NCBI GenBank assembly: GCA_022511045.1
Contig: JAFLSF010000014.1
Coordinates: 1-44,038, forward strand
DNA: 44,038 nucleotides
Reading direction: 5' to 3'
DNA from: Prevotella sp.
GTDB lineage: Bacteria; Bacteroidota; Bacteroidia; Bacteroidales; Bacteroidaceae
This document shows, piece after piece, positions 17,393 through 26,118 of the stretch. Each line of letters opens with the position of its first letter. Within the stretch, counting starts at the first letter, position 1. The notes beneath the pieces are model-generated. The model saw only the letters and a list, made by a program, of their open reading frames with translations, made no database searches and had not been told where the DNA came from. A program made the translations under genes and the position numbers.

Positions 17393-20377
17393 TTATAATT
17401 TCAGCTTAAGGGATAATCCGTAATAGAAACTGGGTACGTAACTGCTGTCAAAGAGCGATGTTTCTTCATCCGTTTTCGTAGAGTGAATTTTCCGCATGGT
17501 ATTGAAGAAATTGTTGGCATAGAATGATATGCTTACGTGATTTCCAATCTCTTTTGTTATATTTATGTTGGCCGAGTAATAGCTGCTGATGCGGTCTGGG
17601 TTCATTATGTATGGATAGCTGGAGCGCACTACCAACTTTGACAAGTCGTTGAAAAGTGTCGCATCGTTATCCTTTGCCCAGAGGAACTTTTCTGCAAAAG
17701 GAATCTTTTCGTTGGGATTGTCCCATGTTGAGTAATACTCTGGATAGACCGCAATGTATTGGTTATGCTGCGTCCCGTCGTAGGGTGTTCCAAAAAAGTC
17801 GCCTGTCTGACTGAGTACAATTCCTCGCGTCCCATTACTCAACTCGCAGAGCGAGCGGCTATAGCGGTAGAGCGAAGACTCTATGCGTAGCGATACGATG
17901 AGACGGATTTGTGGAATGTGTGTCGTAATGGTGACGTTAGTGTTCAGTTGCTTGGATAATGCACCATTCGATGTAGATGCATTAGCACTGTAACTCGTAC
18001 TTGTTGCGTTGTAGCCGCGATACCAGCCTACATAGGCGTAGGGTTGATTACCTGTCATAGTGCTGGTGGTTCCTAAGGGAATGTCGGCAAACAGCGTTTC
18101 ATTCATGCCTTTGTAATAATAGTATTTGCCGTCTATGCGGATAGAAGTACGCAATGCCTTGATGGGTGTGAAGTCGATGGTCCACTCCAATCCGTAGCGA
18201 TTGATGTCGTTTCCATTGACGTAACGCTTGTTTAAGGCGTAAGTGTTACGCTCTAAATAACTCAATTGCTGTGGTGTTGTGGCACCCGTAATGTCGTAGA
18301 CGGTCACTACACCCGTCTGCTGGTCTACGCTGAAACGTCGGTTCTCAACGGGGATGTTTACAGCATCGAGTGACGATGGTGCTGTGTATTTATATGTCAT
18401 AGGAGTATAGATGCTCGTCATGATATAGGGATTGTGTGTCTGGTGGTGAAAGGCAGAGATAGATACTTGTGTACCAAGTATTGTCATCTTTACGCCAATA
18501 TCTGTCTGATTGGTATATTGCCAGCGTAAGTCTGGATTGTAGAGAGGCTTTGAGGGGTAGGTGTGATAGGCATAGTATGATTTGTTGGTCGTGGTGCTGG
18601 GCGAAGCAAAAGCCAAACGGTCTGTATAAGAAGGGCTGGGATAGAGCACTTGGAAAGAAGGCTGTTTGACACTCTTTCCCCATCCAGCGTGTATGGCCAG
18701 TTCTGTTACCCACCGTTTGTGCTGGTTGCGCCAGAAAACGTAGCGGCTGCTAATACGTGGCGACAGGCTGCTCACCATTCCGTAATCGGAACCACTGATG
18801 AGCGTAATATCATTGCGCAGTCCTGCAATCAGTTCAAAAGTGGCTCGCTTAGTAGTAGGCACTGATACTTTGTCTTCGGCGTATAGTGCAATAGTGTGCA
18901 GAGTGGGCAGTTCGTCGTATTGGTATTCACGCCATGTTGGTGCATAACGCATATCATCGTAATAGGTGCCTTGTCCATTGTTTCTGCTACCATCATAGTC
19001 GACACCTGCCTTTAAACTATTCAATATGCGTCCAAAGCGGCGTGTCCATAGTCCTTTTAGGTTTAGTGACCAGATAAGGGGCTTTGAGTCTGTGAACGAT
19101 TTGACGTACCAATAACCCGTTGGTCCCAAAATAATATTGGCCTGCGGATTCTCGTCGTAATCTGTGGCTATAAAGTAGCCCTCCTGTCGACTATGGATGT
19201 AAGCTTGCGTAGAAGCGCTGCTGGTATTTTGGTAGTTCTCTGCTTGATGGTCTGTGTAAGACAGCGAACCTTTGAATGAGAGGTTAGTTATCCAAGACTT
19301 GTTCAGAAGCCACTGTATATCGAAATGCCCACGAATGGCGTTGTCACGTACCTTAGAGTAACTATCCAGTTCTGTGTCTGGGTCGTTCTCCGAATTATAA
19401 CCGCCAATATTTCCGCTTATACCGATATTCAACGTGAGTGGCGTAGTATCCGTGAAGTATGTATTCATGTAATGAAGAGATAGTACGTTGCGCTGGTAGG
19501 CCGTATAGGGAGATACCGCATTAGAGAAAGAACGTGCATGCTCGAAAGAGGCGTTTAAAACACCCTTGCTGCTACCTAATGCAAAGCCTTTGTTAAGAGC
19601 AAACTCTTGCGTGTGCTGATTGATTTTTCCTTCTACGATATAAGGCGACTTCCCTTTGCGCGTTTTTATTTTGACAATTCCGTTTGACAAGTCGCCGTAT
19701 TCGACACTGGGAATACCCGTTACCACTTCTATACTCTCAATATTTGATGTGCTAAGTGCCTTCGTTGATGTGCCTTTGGTCTCTCCTGTTTCTGCATTGT
19801 TACTCAGACGCATGCCGTCCACCTCAACGGCTGTACCGAACGAAGCATTACCCATTTCCGCTGCATCACTTCGTAACGCCATACGGGAGTCGTTCATCAG
19901 CGTTGGATTAGTAGTTTGTCCTCCAGGCAGCAGAGCATCAATGTCGCTGATATTCACTATCTGCTGATTTTCTAATGCCGAGCGATTGATGGTATATGAT
20001 GTTGTATTCTCGTTGGCTTTACGTTTAGCTACCACCGTCACCTCGCTTAATCTAAGATTGTCCTCCTTGAGCTTTAAGTTCAGATTAGCGATGTCCTGTC
20101 GAATGGTCATCATCCAACTGCGCTTTTCGTAACCTAAACATTGTATGGAAAGAGTATGCTGGCCCTTTGCCACACCTTTAATGGTAAATCGTCCCTGTTC
20201 GTTAGTGACGGCCCAGAGACCACTTTCAGCTATCAATACGCTGGCAAAAGCTATGGGGTTTCCGTCTACGTCAACCACCTTGCCGCTTAGGGTTACTTGC
20301 CCACTAATGCGGCCAGCCATCAATAATAAAAGGAACGTCAGAATGGTGTTTTGGATATGTCTTTTCGATATGCTCAT
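17393..20377 (-). CDS. TonB-dependent outer-membrane receptor
   Basis: A 994-residue TonB-dependent receptor. Residues 1-26 are a signal peptide. About 27-110 is a carboxypeptidase-regulatory-like domain (VTLSGKVVDVDGNPIAFASVLIAESG). About 130-235 is the plug domain (ISDIDALLPGGQTTNPTL ... IESIEVVTGIPSVEYGDLSNGIVKIKTRKG). The rest is a beta-barrel ending FYYGLSLKLKL. Such receptors pull large ligands across the outer membrane using TonB energy. It lacks a SusD neighbour and instead leads an operon with DUF4876- and DUF6850-like genes, so it is not a standard glycan SusCD pair. The ligand is unknown. Its promoter overlaps one of two palindromes shared with the divergent M16 protease. Confidence 0.92.
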   Translation of the reverse strand: MSISKRHIQNTILTFLLLLMAGRISGQVTLSGKVVDVDGNPIAFASVLIAESGLWAVTNEQGRFTIKGVAKGQHTLSIQCLGYEKRSWMMTIRQDIANLNLKLKEDNLRLSEVTVVAKRKANENTTSYTINRSALENQQIVNISDIDALLPGGQTTNPTLMNDSRMALRSDAAEMGNASFGTAVEVDGMRLSNNAETGETKGTSTKALSTSNIESIEVVTGIPSVEYGDLSNGIVKIKTRKGKSPYIVEGKINQHTQEFALNKGFALGSSKGVLNASFEHARSFSNAVSPYTAYQRNVLSLHYMNTYFTDTTPLTLNIGISGNIGGYNSENDPDTELDSYSKVRDNAIRGHFDIQWLLNKSWITNLSFKGSLSYTDHQAENYQNTSSASTQAYIHSRQEGYFIATDYDENPQANIILGPTGYWYVKSFTDSKPLIWSLNLKGLWTRRFGRILNSLKAGVDYDGSRNNGQGTYYDDMRYAPTWREYQYDELPTLHTIALYAEDKVSVPTTKRATFELIAGLRNDITLISGSDYGMVSSLSPRISSRYVFWRNQHKRWVTELAIHAGWGKSVKQPSFQVLYPSPSYTDRLAFASPSTTTNKSYYAYHTYPSKPLYNPDLRWQYTNQTDIGVKMTILGTQVSISAFHHQTHNPYIMTSIYTPMTYKYTAPSSLDAVNIPVENRRFSVDQQTGVVTVYDITGATTPQQLSYLERNTYALNKRYVNGNDINRYGLEWTIDFTPIKALRTSIRIDGKYYYYKGMNETLFADIPLGTTSTMTGNQPYAYVGWYRGYNATSTSYSANASTSNGALSKQLNTNVTITTHIPQIRLIVSLRIESSLYRYSRSLCELSNGTRGIVLSQTGDFFGTPYDGTQHNQYIAVYPEYYSTWDNPNEKIPFAEKFLWAKDNDATLFNDLSKLVVRSSYPYIMNPDRISSYYSANINITKEIGNHVSISFYANNFFNTMRKIHSTKTDEETSLFDSSYVPSFYYGLSLKLKL

Positions 20378-20399
20378 TTTGTCGTTTGATTTCCGACTG

Positions 20400-20431
20400 C
20401 AAAGGTATTTAGTTTGGTAGAAACGGACAAT
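20400..20431 (-). promoter_or_regulatory. Promoter of the TonB-receptor operon
   Basis: Minus-strand TACCTTTG at 20400-20407 matches the -7 consensus exactly. A 3-of-4 -33 match (ATTG, 20428-20431) lies 20 nt upstream and overlaps palindrome 1 (20429-20448). The leader to the ATG at 20377 would be short. Confidence 0.6.
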
Positions 20432-20448
20432 ACCTAATAATCGGTATT
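20429..20448. promoter_or_regulatory. Candidate operator 1, AATACC-N8-GGTATT
   Basis: A perfect 6-bp inverted repeat with an 8-nt spacer (20429-20434 and 20443-20448). It covers the -33 position of the TonB-receptor promoter, so a bound dimer could block or recruit polymerase there. Confidence 0.5.
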
Positions 20449-20474
20449 TTTTGAAACGTGCTGATAAGCAACGT

Positions 20475-20494
20475 AATACCCAATGTTAGGTATA
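20475..20494. promoter_or_regulatory. Candidate operator 2, AATACC-N8-GGTATA
   Basis: A second copy of the same half-sites with the same 8-nt spacer (20475-20480 and 20489-20494), 46 bp from operator 1 and about 22 bp upstream of the -33-like TTTG of the M16 gene. Only the outermost base pair deviates from perfect symmetry. Confidence 0.5.
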
Positions 20495-20515
20495 TTTACT
20501 TACTGGCCTGAAAAG

Positions 20516-20549
20516 TTTGTTGTTGTTTGCTTATTTCTTCGTAATTTTG
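20516..20549 (+). promoter_or_regulatory. Probable promoter of the M16 protease gene
   Basis: TAATTTTG at 20542-20549 matches the -7 consensus. The best -33 candidate, TTTG at 20516-20519, is 22 nt away, slightly longer than usual. The ATG is 30 nt downstream. Confidence 0.5.
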
Positions 20550-20578
20550 TACCCAAAATCCATATAAATAAAAAAGAA

Positions 20579-23398
20579 ATGAAGAAAAATCTATTTGCAA
20601 TCGTATTTCTGATTTTTACGCTGAACCTTACTGCTCAGTCCTTAAAACAGGATGCTGCCGTTCGTACTGGAAAGTTGAAGAACGGTTTGACGTATTACAT
20701 TCGCCACAATGCTAAGGAGGCAGGACTGGCCGACTTCTACATCGCCCAACGTGTAGGCAGTATTTTAGAGGAGCCTCGTCAAAGGGGATTGGCCCACTTT
20801 CTGGAACACATGGCCTTTAACGGCACAAAACATTTCCCAGGCAAAGGCAAGCAATTAGGCATTGTGCCTTGGTGTGAAACCATAGGTGTGAAGTTTGGAG
20901 CCAATCTGAATGCCTATACCAGTGTGGACCAAACAGTCTACAATATTTCAGCCGTTCCCTTGAAGCGTGAGGGCATTGTCGATTCCTGTCTGCTCATCTT
21001 GCACGACTGGAGTCACTACCTGTTGCTGGAGGAAGAGGAAATAGACAAGGAGCGTGGTGTAATTCATGAGGAGTGGCGCACGCGTCGTGCGGACAGGGCT
21101 GTTAGCCGACTGATGGAAAATGCCGCCCCTAAAATATATAAAGGTACAAAATACGAGGATTGTCTGCCCATTGGTTCGATGGACATCGTAGGCCATTTTG
21201 CGTGTCAAGACCTACGCGATTATTACCAGAAGTGGTATCGTCCAGACTTACAGGCTGTCATCGTAGTGGGCGATATTGATGTAGACAAGATGGAACGCAA
21301 AATTAAAAAGCTCTTTTCTTCTATTCCCATGCCGAAGAATCCTGCTAAGCGCGAGTACTATCCCGTGAACGATAATGACACAATGATTGTGGCTATTGAA
21401 CGTGACAAAGAGCAACCTATCGTGCTGGCACATTTCTACCAAAAGCGCGACGCCACGCCTGACGACGAGAAGAATGACGAAGCTTATCTGCGTGGTGACT
21501 ATATAGACGGACTTATTGGTACGATGCTTAACGACCGTCTGTCTGAGTTGCGTTTGCTGGCTCGTCCACCTTTCCAGAGTTCTACGGCTCATGCCTCAAC
21601 CTTCTTCCTTAGTCGCACCAAGGAGGCCTTTTCCTTATCTATTAGTTGTCAAGAGGATAATATTTTGGGTGGATTCATCGCTGCCATAGGGGTTGCAGAA
21701 CAGGCTCGCCAGCATGGTTTTACGACCGAAGAACTCATGCGTGCCAAGTCACTCAAGCTGAATCATGCCGAGCGGAAATATCGTGAGCGTGACGACCGTC
21801 GCAACTCCCGTCTTGTTGATGCCTGCGTGCGTCATTTTCTTACGGCTGAACCTTTGCTCTCTGCTGACGACCAATTGGAATTGGCTCGCCGCTTCGATAG
21901 AGAGGTGACGCTGGAGGAAGTAAACGCGGCTGTGCGTCGTCTTATTACAGACCAGAACCAGGTGGTGGTCGTCTATGCTCCAGAAAAGGAAGGGCTGGTA
22001 TTGCCTACCGAGCAGCAGATAGAGAGCGTCATTTTGGGTACTCAGCAGTTGAAATATGCCCCTTATGAGGGACAAAAAGTGGAGACCACGCTCACTTCCT
22101 ACCTTGCACCACTTACCTCTAAAAAAGGTAGTATCATCAACGAGCAGGACTATAAGCATGATTTTAAAGAATATACTCTATCGAATGGTCTGAAAGTGTA
22201 TGCTCGTAAGACGGACTATGCTAAAGATGCTGTGACATTCAGCTTGCGCGCTGCTGGTGGTACATCGCTCTACAGCGATGAAGACATCCCTAATTTCTCG
22301 CTCATAAACAGTGCTGTTGCAGATGCTGGTGTGGCAGAGTTCGACGCTATGACTTTGCGTCGTATGTTGACAGGCAAGTCGGTGCGTGTGCAACCTTCCG
22401 TTGGCTCGCGCGCTCAGAATATTAGTGGTGGTGCGTCTGTTAAGGATTTGGAGACGCTATTCCAACTTGTCCACCTCTATTTCACTCAACCGCGACGCGA
22501 TACGGTGGCCTTCCAGAGCCTTATGAATCGTATGCACGCTTTTCTGACCAACCGCAATGCCTCACCTAAGGTAGACTATAACGATTCTATCCGAGCTATC
22601 CTTTACAACCATCATCCACGTTTGGAACCCGTTGTGCAGAAGACTCTGGAGAAAGTCAGTTATGACCGTATTCTTGACATCTACAGAGAGCGTTTCAGCA
22701 ATGCTGCCAACTTTCAAGCTGTTATCATTGGTAATTATGACGAACAGACGCTACGCAACCTTATGGAAACCTATCTCGCCACCCTGCCAGCAACTAATCA
22801 GCACGAAGATACTAACTGGCAGAACATACCCCGTATCGTTAGTGGTGACTTTACGCATATCTTCAAGAAACAAATGGCTACTCCGCTGGCTAACGTAAGC
22901 ATCTATTATACGGCAGATGTGCTCTTCACACCCCAGAGCGATCTTGAGCTTGACTTCCTTACTCGAGTACTGAAAATAGCCTATACCGACTCTGTGCGTG
23001 AAGAAAAGGGTGGAACCTATGGCGTCAGCGTTGTCTTTGAGTTGGACAAGGATGACGTCCCAAATACCACTCTGCGCATCTCTTATAATGCCGACCCTAC
23101 GCGCTATGAAGAACTGAATCCCATTATCTACGAACAGCTTGAGAACGTGGCCAAGTACGGGCCTTCGGAGTCCTCTATGCAAAAAATCAAAGAGTACCTC
23201 TCCAAACAGTATCAGCAGAGCATTATCACTAACGACTACTGGAGTTATGTCATTTGGCATGAATTGGACGACAATACGGATTTTGACGCAAACTATACGC
23301 GCATGGTGGAGCAGATGACGGCTGAGCAGGTGCAGCAGATGGCTCGTAAAATACTTGCCAGCCACCGCCGTATCGAGGTAACTATGTTATCAGAATAA
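20579..23398 (+). CDS. Secreted M16-family zinc metallopeptidase (PqqL/FusC-like architecture)
   Basis: A 939-residue M16 peptidase with signal peptide (MKKNLFAIVFLIFTLNLTAQ), so periplasmic. The inverted zinc motif HFLEH is at residues 73-77, and the third ligand Glu lies in the following ERGVIHEEW segment. The second half (from about residue 520, YTLSNGLKVYARKTDY) repeats the M16 fold without the zinc motif and includes the C-terminal Arg/Tyr segment EEKGGTYGVSV. This single-chain, four-domain layout is that of PqqL/FusC-type proteases, which degrade peptides or imported proteins. The ATG at 20579 gives a clean signal peptide; the upstream ATG at 20483 would start inside the regulatory region. 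It is divergent from the TonB-receptor operon. Confidence 0.9.
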   Translation: MKKNLFAIVFLIFTLNLTAQSLKQDAAVRTGKLKNGLTYYIRHNAKEAGLADFYIAQRVGSILEEPRQRGLAHFLEHMAFNGTKHFPGKGKQLGIVPWCETIGVKFGANLNAYTSVDQTVYNISAVPLKREGIVDSCLLILHDWSHYLLLEEEEIDKERGVIHEEWRTRRADRAVSRLMENAAPKIYKGTKYEDCLPIGSMDIVGHFACQDLRDYYQKWYRPDLQAVIVVGDIDVDKMERKIKKLFSSIPMPKNPAKREYYPVNDNDTMIVAIERDKEQPIVLAHFYQKRDATPDDEKNDEAYLRGDYIDGLIGTMLNDRLSELRLLARPPFQSSTAHASTFFLSRTKEAFSLSISCQEDNILGGFIAAIGVAEQARQHGFTTEELMRAKSLKLNHAERKYRERDDRRNSRLVDACVRHFLTAEPLLSADDQLELARRFDREVTLEEVNAAVRRLITDQNQVVVVYAPEKEGLVLPTEQQIESVILGTQQLKYAPYEGQKVETTLTSYLAPLTSKKGSIINEQDYKHDFKEYTLSNGLKVYARKTDYAKDAVTFSLRAAGGTSLYSDEDIPNFSLINSAVADAGVAEFDAMTLRRMLTGKSVRVQPSVGSRAQNISGGASVKDLETLFQLVHLYFTQPRRDTVAFQSLMNRMHAFLTNRNASPKVDYNDSIRAILYNHHPRLEPVVQKTLEKVSYDRILDIYRERFSNAANFQAVIIGNYDEQTLRNLMETYLATLPATNQHEDTNWQNIPRIVSGDFTHIFKKQMATPLANVSIYYTADVLFTPQSDLELDFLTRVLKIAYTDSVREEKGGTYGVSVVFELDKDDVPNTTLRISYNADPTRYEELNPIIYEQLENVAKYGPSESSMQKIKEYLSKQYQQSIITNDYWSYVIWHELDDNTDFDANYTRMVEQMTAEQVQQMARKILASHRRIEVTMLSE

Positions 23399-23441
23399 AC
23401 TCCATCAGCTGTATTACTATTTAACTTTAGCGCAAAATTCA

Positions 23442-23472
23442 TTTGTTATTTGCTCGCTTATTCGTACCTTTG
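23442..23472 (+). promoter_or_regulatory. Promoter of the EamA transporter gene
   Basis: TTTG (23442-23445) and TACCTTTG (23465-23472) with a 19-nt spacer is an exact consensus. The -7 element ends only 11 nt before the ATG at 23484, so the mRNA would have almost no leader. Confidence 0.8.
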
Positions 23473-23483
23473 CACTTGTGAAT

Positions 23484-24404
23484 ATGACTTGGTTAATATT
23501 AGCTTTCATGTCCGCAGCACTATTGGGCTGCTATGATTCTTTTAAGAAACAGGCATTGCGTGAGAATGCGGTGATTCCTGTGTTGTTTCTGAATACGCTG
23601 TTTTGCTCTTTGATATTCTTGCCCTTTATTTTATTTAGTGGAATGACGGATGTCCTTGAGGGTAGTGTGTTCCAAGTGACCTCTGGAGGTTGGGAGGTGC
23701 ATAAATATGTAGTGCTGAAGGCACTGATAGTATTGTCCAGTTGGATATTGGGCTATTTTGGTATGAAGCATTTACCTCTGACAATTGTAGGACCTATCAA
23801 TGCTACTCGGCCTGTTATGGTGTTGCTAGGAGCTTTAATGGTGTTTGGCGAGCGACTAAATGGTTGGCAATGGTTGGGCGTATTATTGGCTGTTGTTTCT
23901 TTTCTGATGCTTAGCAGAAGTGGAAAGAAAGAGGGCATAGACTTTAAGCATGACCACTGGATATGGATGATAGTGGGTGCTGCGGCTTTAGGAGCCGTCA
24001 GCGGGCTGTATGATAAATATCTGATGGCACCTGTGGAGAGTGGGGGAGTTGGATTGAATCGGATGCTGGTGCAATCGTGGTATAATATCTATCAGTGTGG
24101 GATGATGCTGGTGCTATTGGTGTTGTTGTGGTGGCCCAAACACCGCGAAACAACGCCTTTCCATTGGCACTGGTCTATCGTGTTTGTCAGCCTTTTCTTG
24201 TCTTTGGCCGATTTCGTGTATTTCTATTCGCTGTCGCTGCCAGATGCGATGATTAGTATAGTATCAATGATTCGGCGAGGTAGCGTAGTGGTCAGCTTCC
24301 TCTTTGGGGCAGCTTTCTTCCATGAAAAGAATCTTAAAGCCAAAGCATTCGACTTAGCCTTAGTACTGTTAGGTATGGTCTTCCTCTATATTGGTTCGAA
24401 GTAA
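23484..24404 (+). CDS. EamA/DMT-superfamily transporter
   Basis: A 306-residue membrane protein with ten hydrophobic segments in two EamA-type halves. The first half contains MKHLPLTIVGPINATRPVMVLLGALMVFGE and the second half SLPDAMISIVSMIRRGSVVVSFLFGAAFFHEK, the paired 'P..V.....G....E' signature of drug/metabolite transporters. Substrate unknown. An in-frame GTG lies at 23478, but ATG 23484 sits better relative to the promoter. The 3' end overlaps the converging FHA gene by 36 nt. Confidence 0.85.
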   Translation: MTWLILAFMSAALLGCYDSFKKQALRENAVIPVLFLNTLFCSLIFLPFILFSGMTDVLEGSVFQVTSGGWEVHKYVVLKALIVLSSWILGYFGMKHLPLTIVGPINATRPVMVLLGALMVFGERLNGWQWLGVLLAVVSFLMLSRSGKKEGIDFKHDHWIWMIVGAAALGAVSGLYDKYLMAPVESGGVGLNRMLVQSWYNIYQCGMMLVLLVLLWWPKHRETTPFHWHWSIVFVSLFLSLADFVYFYSLSLPDAMISIVSMIRRGSVVVSFLFGAAFFHEKNLKAKAFDLALVLLGMVFLYIGSK

Positions 24405-24926
24405 GATGCTGGTAGCACCTAAAGTGAAAAGGCTACCATCAGTAATAATGCGCTTTTCTCGAGGAGTCAATTCTACATTGTCGACAAAAGTACCAGTATT
24501 GCTGTTATTGTCGCTCAAGGTGTAGCGCAACTGGCCATGCTTGTCGCGACTGACGGTAATAGTACAATGGTTTAGGTCTACGCTGGGGTCAACTGTTTCA
24601 AAAGCAGTGTTAATGGAATTGCCTTTTTGGTAACGGCCTACTACATTGTCACCCATTCGCAATGGAATCACTTGCTTGTAATGAAATACGTTTTCAATGA
24701 CTACAATACTACCACAAGGTGCTTCCTCTGCAGAACGCTGTCCGTTGTCGCGCCTCATCTCGTCATTTTCAGCCTTTTGGGTATTACGCAGTTTTGATAT
24801 ACCAATACGGATTCCAAATTCTTTGCCGCATTCGTTGCACTTAAATACTAAGGACTGACCATCCGAATATTTCGTCTCGTCAAAAAGAGTGTAACTGTCG
24901 CACTTAGGGCATCTTACACGTTTCAT
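24369..24926 (-). CDS. Zinc-ribbon plus FHA-domain protein
   Basis: A 185-residue cytoplasmic protein. The N-terminus has a CPKC ... CNEC zinc ribbon (residues about 5-35); a charged linker follows. Residues about 75-175 form an FHA domain with GDNVVGRYQKGNS, the LNHCTITVSRD core and NSNTGTFVDNVEL, matching the G-R, S/H and N-G-T positions that bind phosphothreonine peptides. It lacks a kinase or transmembrane domain, so it is probably an adaptor. It lies 8 nt after the HU/SPOR gene in the same operon; its end overlaps the EamA gene on the other strand by 36 nt. Confidence 0.85.
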   Translation of the reverse strand: MKRVRCPKCDSYTLFDETKYSDGQSLVFKCNECGKEFGIRIGISKLRNTQKAENDEMRRDNGQRSAEEAPCGSIVVIENVFHYKQVIPLRMGDNVVGRYQKGNSINTAFETVDPSVDLNHCTITVSRDKHGQLRYTLSDNNSNTGTFVDNVELTPREKRIITDGSLFTLGATSILLRTNIEEDHT

Positions 24927-24934
24927 GCTACAAA

Positions 24935-25993
24935 CTATACTTCAGTCTTGTTTTTATACACCCAGGCCTCCCCAAACTCCTCTTTACCATTGATTTTATT
25001 CAGCTGTCGATAGGCTTCCTCTTGGGTGGGATATTCGCCACAGGATACGCGAACAATCTTATTGCGGACAAAAACTTTGGCATCTTTAAACCCTTGCTGC
25101 TGCAACTTGTTAACCAGAGATTCGGCATTGCTCATCTTTACTTGGCTGGCTACTATAATCATATAAGTAGTCTGTTTTTTTGATACAGCAACAGGAGGAG
25201 TAGCTTTTGTCGTGTCAGGAGACTGAGTGGGAGCGGGGAGGATCCCCTTGGTAACAGGCTCTGCTGGAATAATGTCAGTATCTTGCGGAATTAACTTGTA
25301 CAAAATGTTGTGTTGCAGTTGGCTCATACTCTGATGCTGCAAATCGCTATTGGCAATGGGTGTAGAAATCAAGAAGAATGCGACTACGGCTGCTGCCACA
25401 GCAACAGCATTGCGAATCCACGCCATTTTGATTACGATGGCCTTTTCATCGGGAATTTCTTGGTTGTCATCTGTAAAGTCCAGTAGGGCAGCATCCTGTG
25501 GAATTACCTCTTGTTCCTCTTGCATCTTAGTAGTCTGAGGCAAATCGACAGTCGGCTTGATAAGGGTATCATCTTCCAAATGCTTAAAGGTGAAATTACC
25601 TAACCCGTAAATATCAGGCGATAACACACCAGCCTCACATGGGGTGAACTCATAGTTTCCCTCTTGATTGATGGTTAGTATGCCCAAATTCTTCATTTCA
25701 TAGCTGCCCCATTCCTGCAATTGCTGCTGCAATTCTTTCACCTCGGTCCCTATACGTCGCAAAGCTTCGGGATAACTAATATCATAGGCCTCAACATATG
25801 ATTGTGCCAATACGGAGTCGTTGATTCGCAATTGCGGATTGAACCCTAATGTACGATGTGGCGGCAGGAACATACAGTCGGCCTCATCGTATCTGGCAGA
25901 AACATGATGCGTCATAAATCCCCCAAAATCAGGGACTATCACACATTCGTTCTCTAAAAGCAGAATTTCAATATGTCTTTCTAACTGAATCAC
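24935..25993 (-). CDS. HU/CCDC81-like and SPOR-domain membrane protein
   Basis: A 352-residue protein. The first 130 residues (HIEILLLENECVIVPDFGGFMTHHVSARYD ... MKNLGILTINQEGNYEF) match the bacterial HU-CCDC81 domain pair. One transmembrane helix lies at about residues 192-212 (NAVAVAAAVVAFFLISTPIA). After a Pro/Thr-rich linker comes a C-terminal SPOR domain (TYMIIVASQVKMSNAESLVNKLQQQGFKDAKVFV). SPOR domains bind denuded peptidoglycan at division sites, so a role linking envelope and nucleoid or division is plausible. It starts with GTG at 25993; a later Met (residue 27) would remove the conserved first strand. The promoter lies so close that the mRNA appears leaderless. Confidence 0.85.
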   Translation of the reverse strand: MIQLERHIEILLLENECVIVPDFGGFMTHHVSARYDEADCMFLPPHRTLGFNPQLRINDSVLAQSYVEAYDISYPEALRRIGTEVKELQQQLQEWGSYEMKNLGILTINQEGNYEFTPCEAGVLSPDIYGLGNFTFKHLEDDTLIKPTVDLPQTTKMQEEQEVIPQDAALLDFTDDNQEIPDEKAIVIKMAWIRNAVAVAAAVVAFFLISTPIANSDLQHQSMSQLQHNILYKLIPQDTDIIPAEPVTKGILPAPTQSPDTTKATPPVAVSKKQTTYMIIVASQVKMSNAESLVNKLQQQGFKDAKVFVRNKIVRVSCGEYPTQEEAYRQLNKINGKEEFGEAWVYKNKTEV

Positions 25994-25998
25994 GGCGA

Positions 25999-26030
25999 CA
26001 AAATTACGCTTTTTTCACGAAAGAAACAAA
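25999..26030 (-). promoter_or_regulatory. Promoter giving a leaderless HU/SPOR mRNA
   Basis: Minus-strand TTTG (26027-26030), a 20-nt spacer and TAATTTTG (25999-26006) match the consensus. The -7 element ends 5 nt before the GTG start codon, so transcription probably begins at or next to it. Confidence 0.7.
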
Positions 26031-26058
26031 TAAAAAGGCAGATAAAAACCAAAAAACT

Positions 26059-26090
26059 TTTCTTTATTCCAAGATAATTTGCTAATTTTG
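26059..26090 (+). promoter_or_regulatory. Probable rfbC promoter
   Basis: TAATTTTG at 26083-26090 is a perfect -7 element. Only a weak -33 (TTTC/TTTT around 26059) is present at the right distance. The ATG is at 26119. Confidence 0.5.
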
Positions 26091-26118
26091 CATCGTAATT
26101 CAATAACATTTTATCGTA

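Noticed and set aside
17393..20377. SusC/SusD glycan-uptake pair
   Set aside because: No SusD-like protein is present; the neighbour is DUF4876-like, and no glycoside hydrolases accompany the operon.
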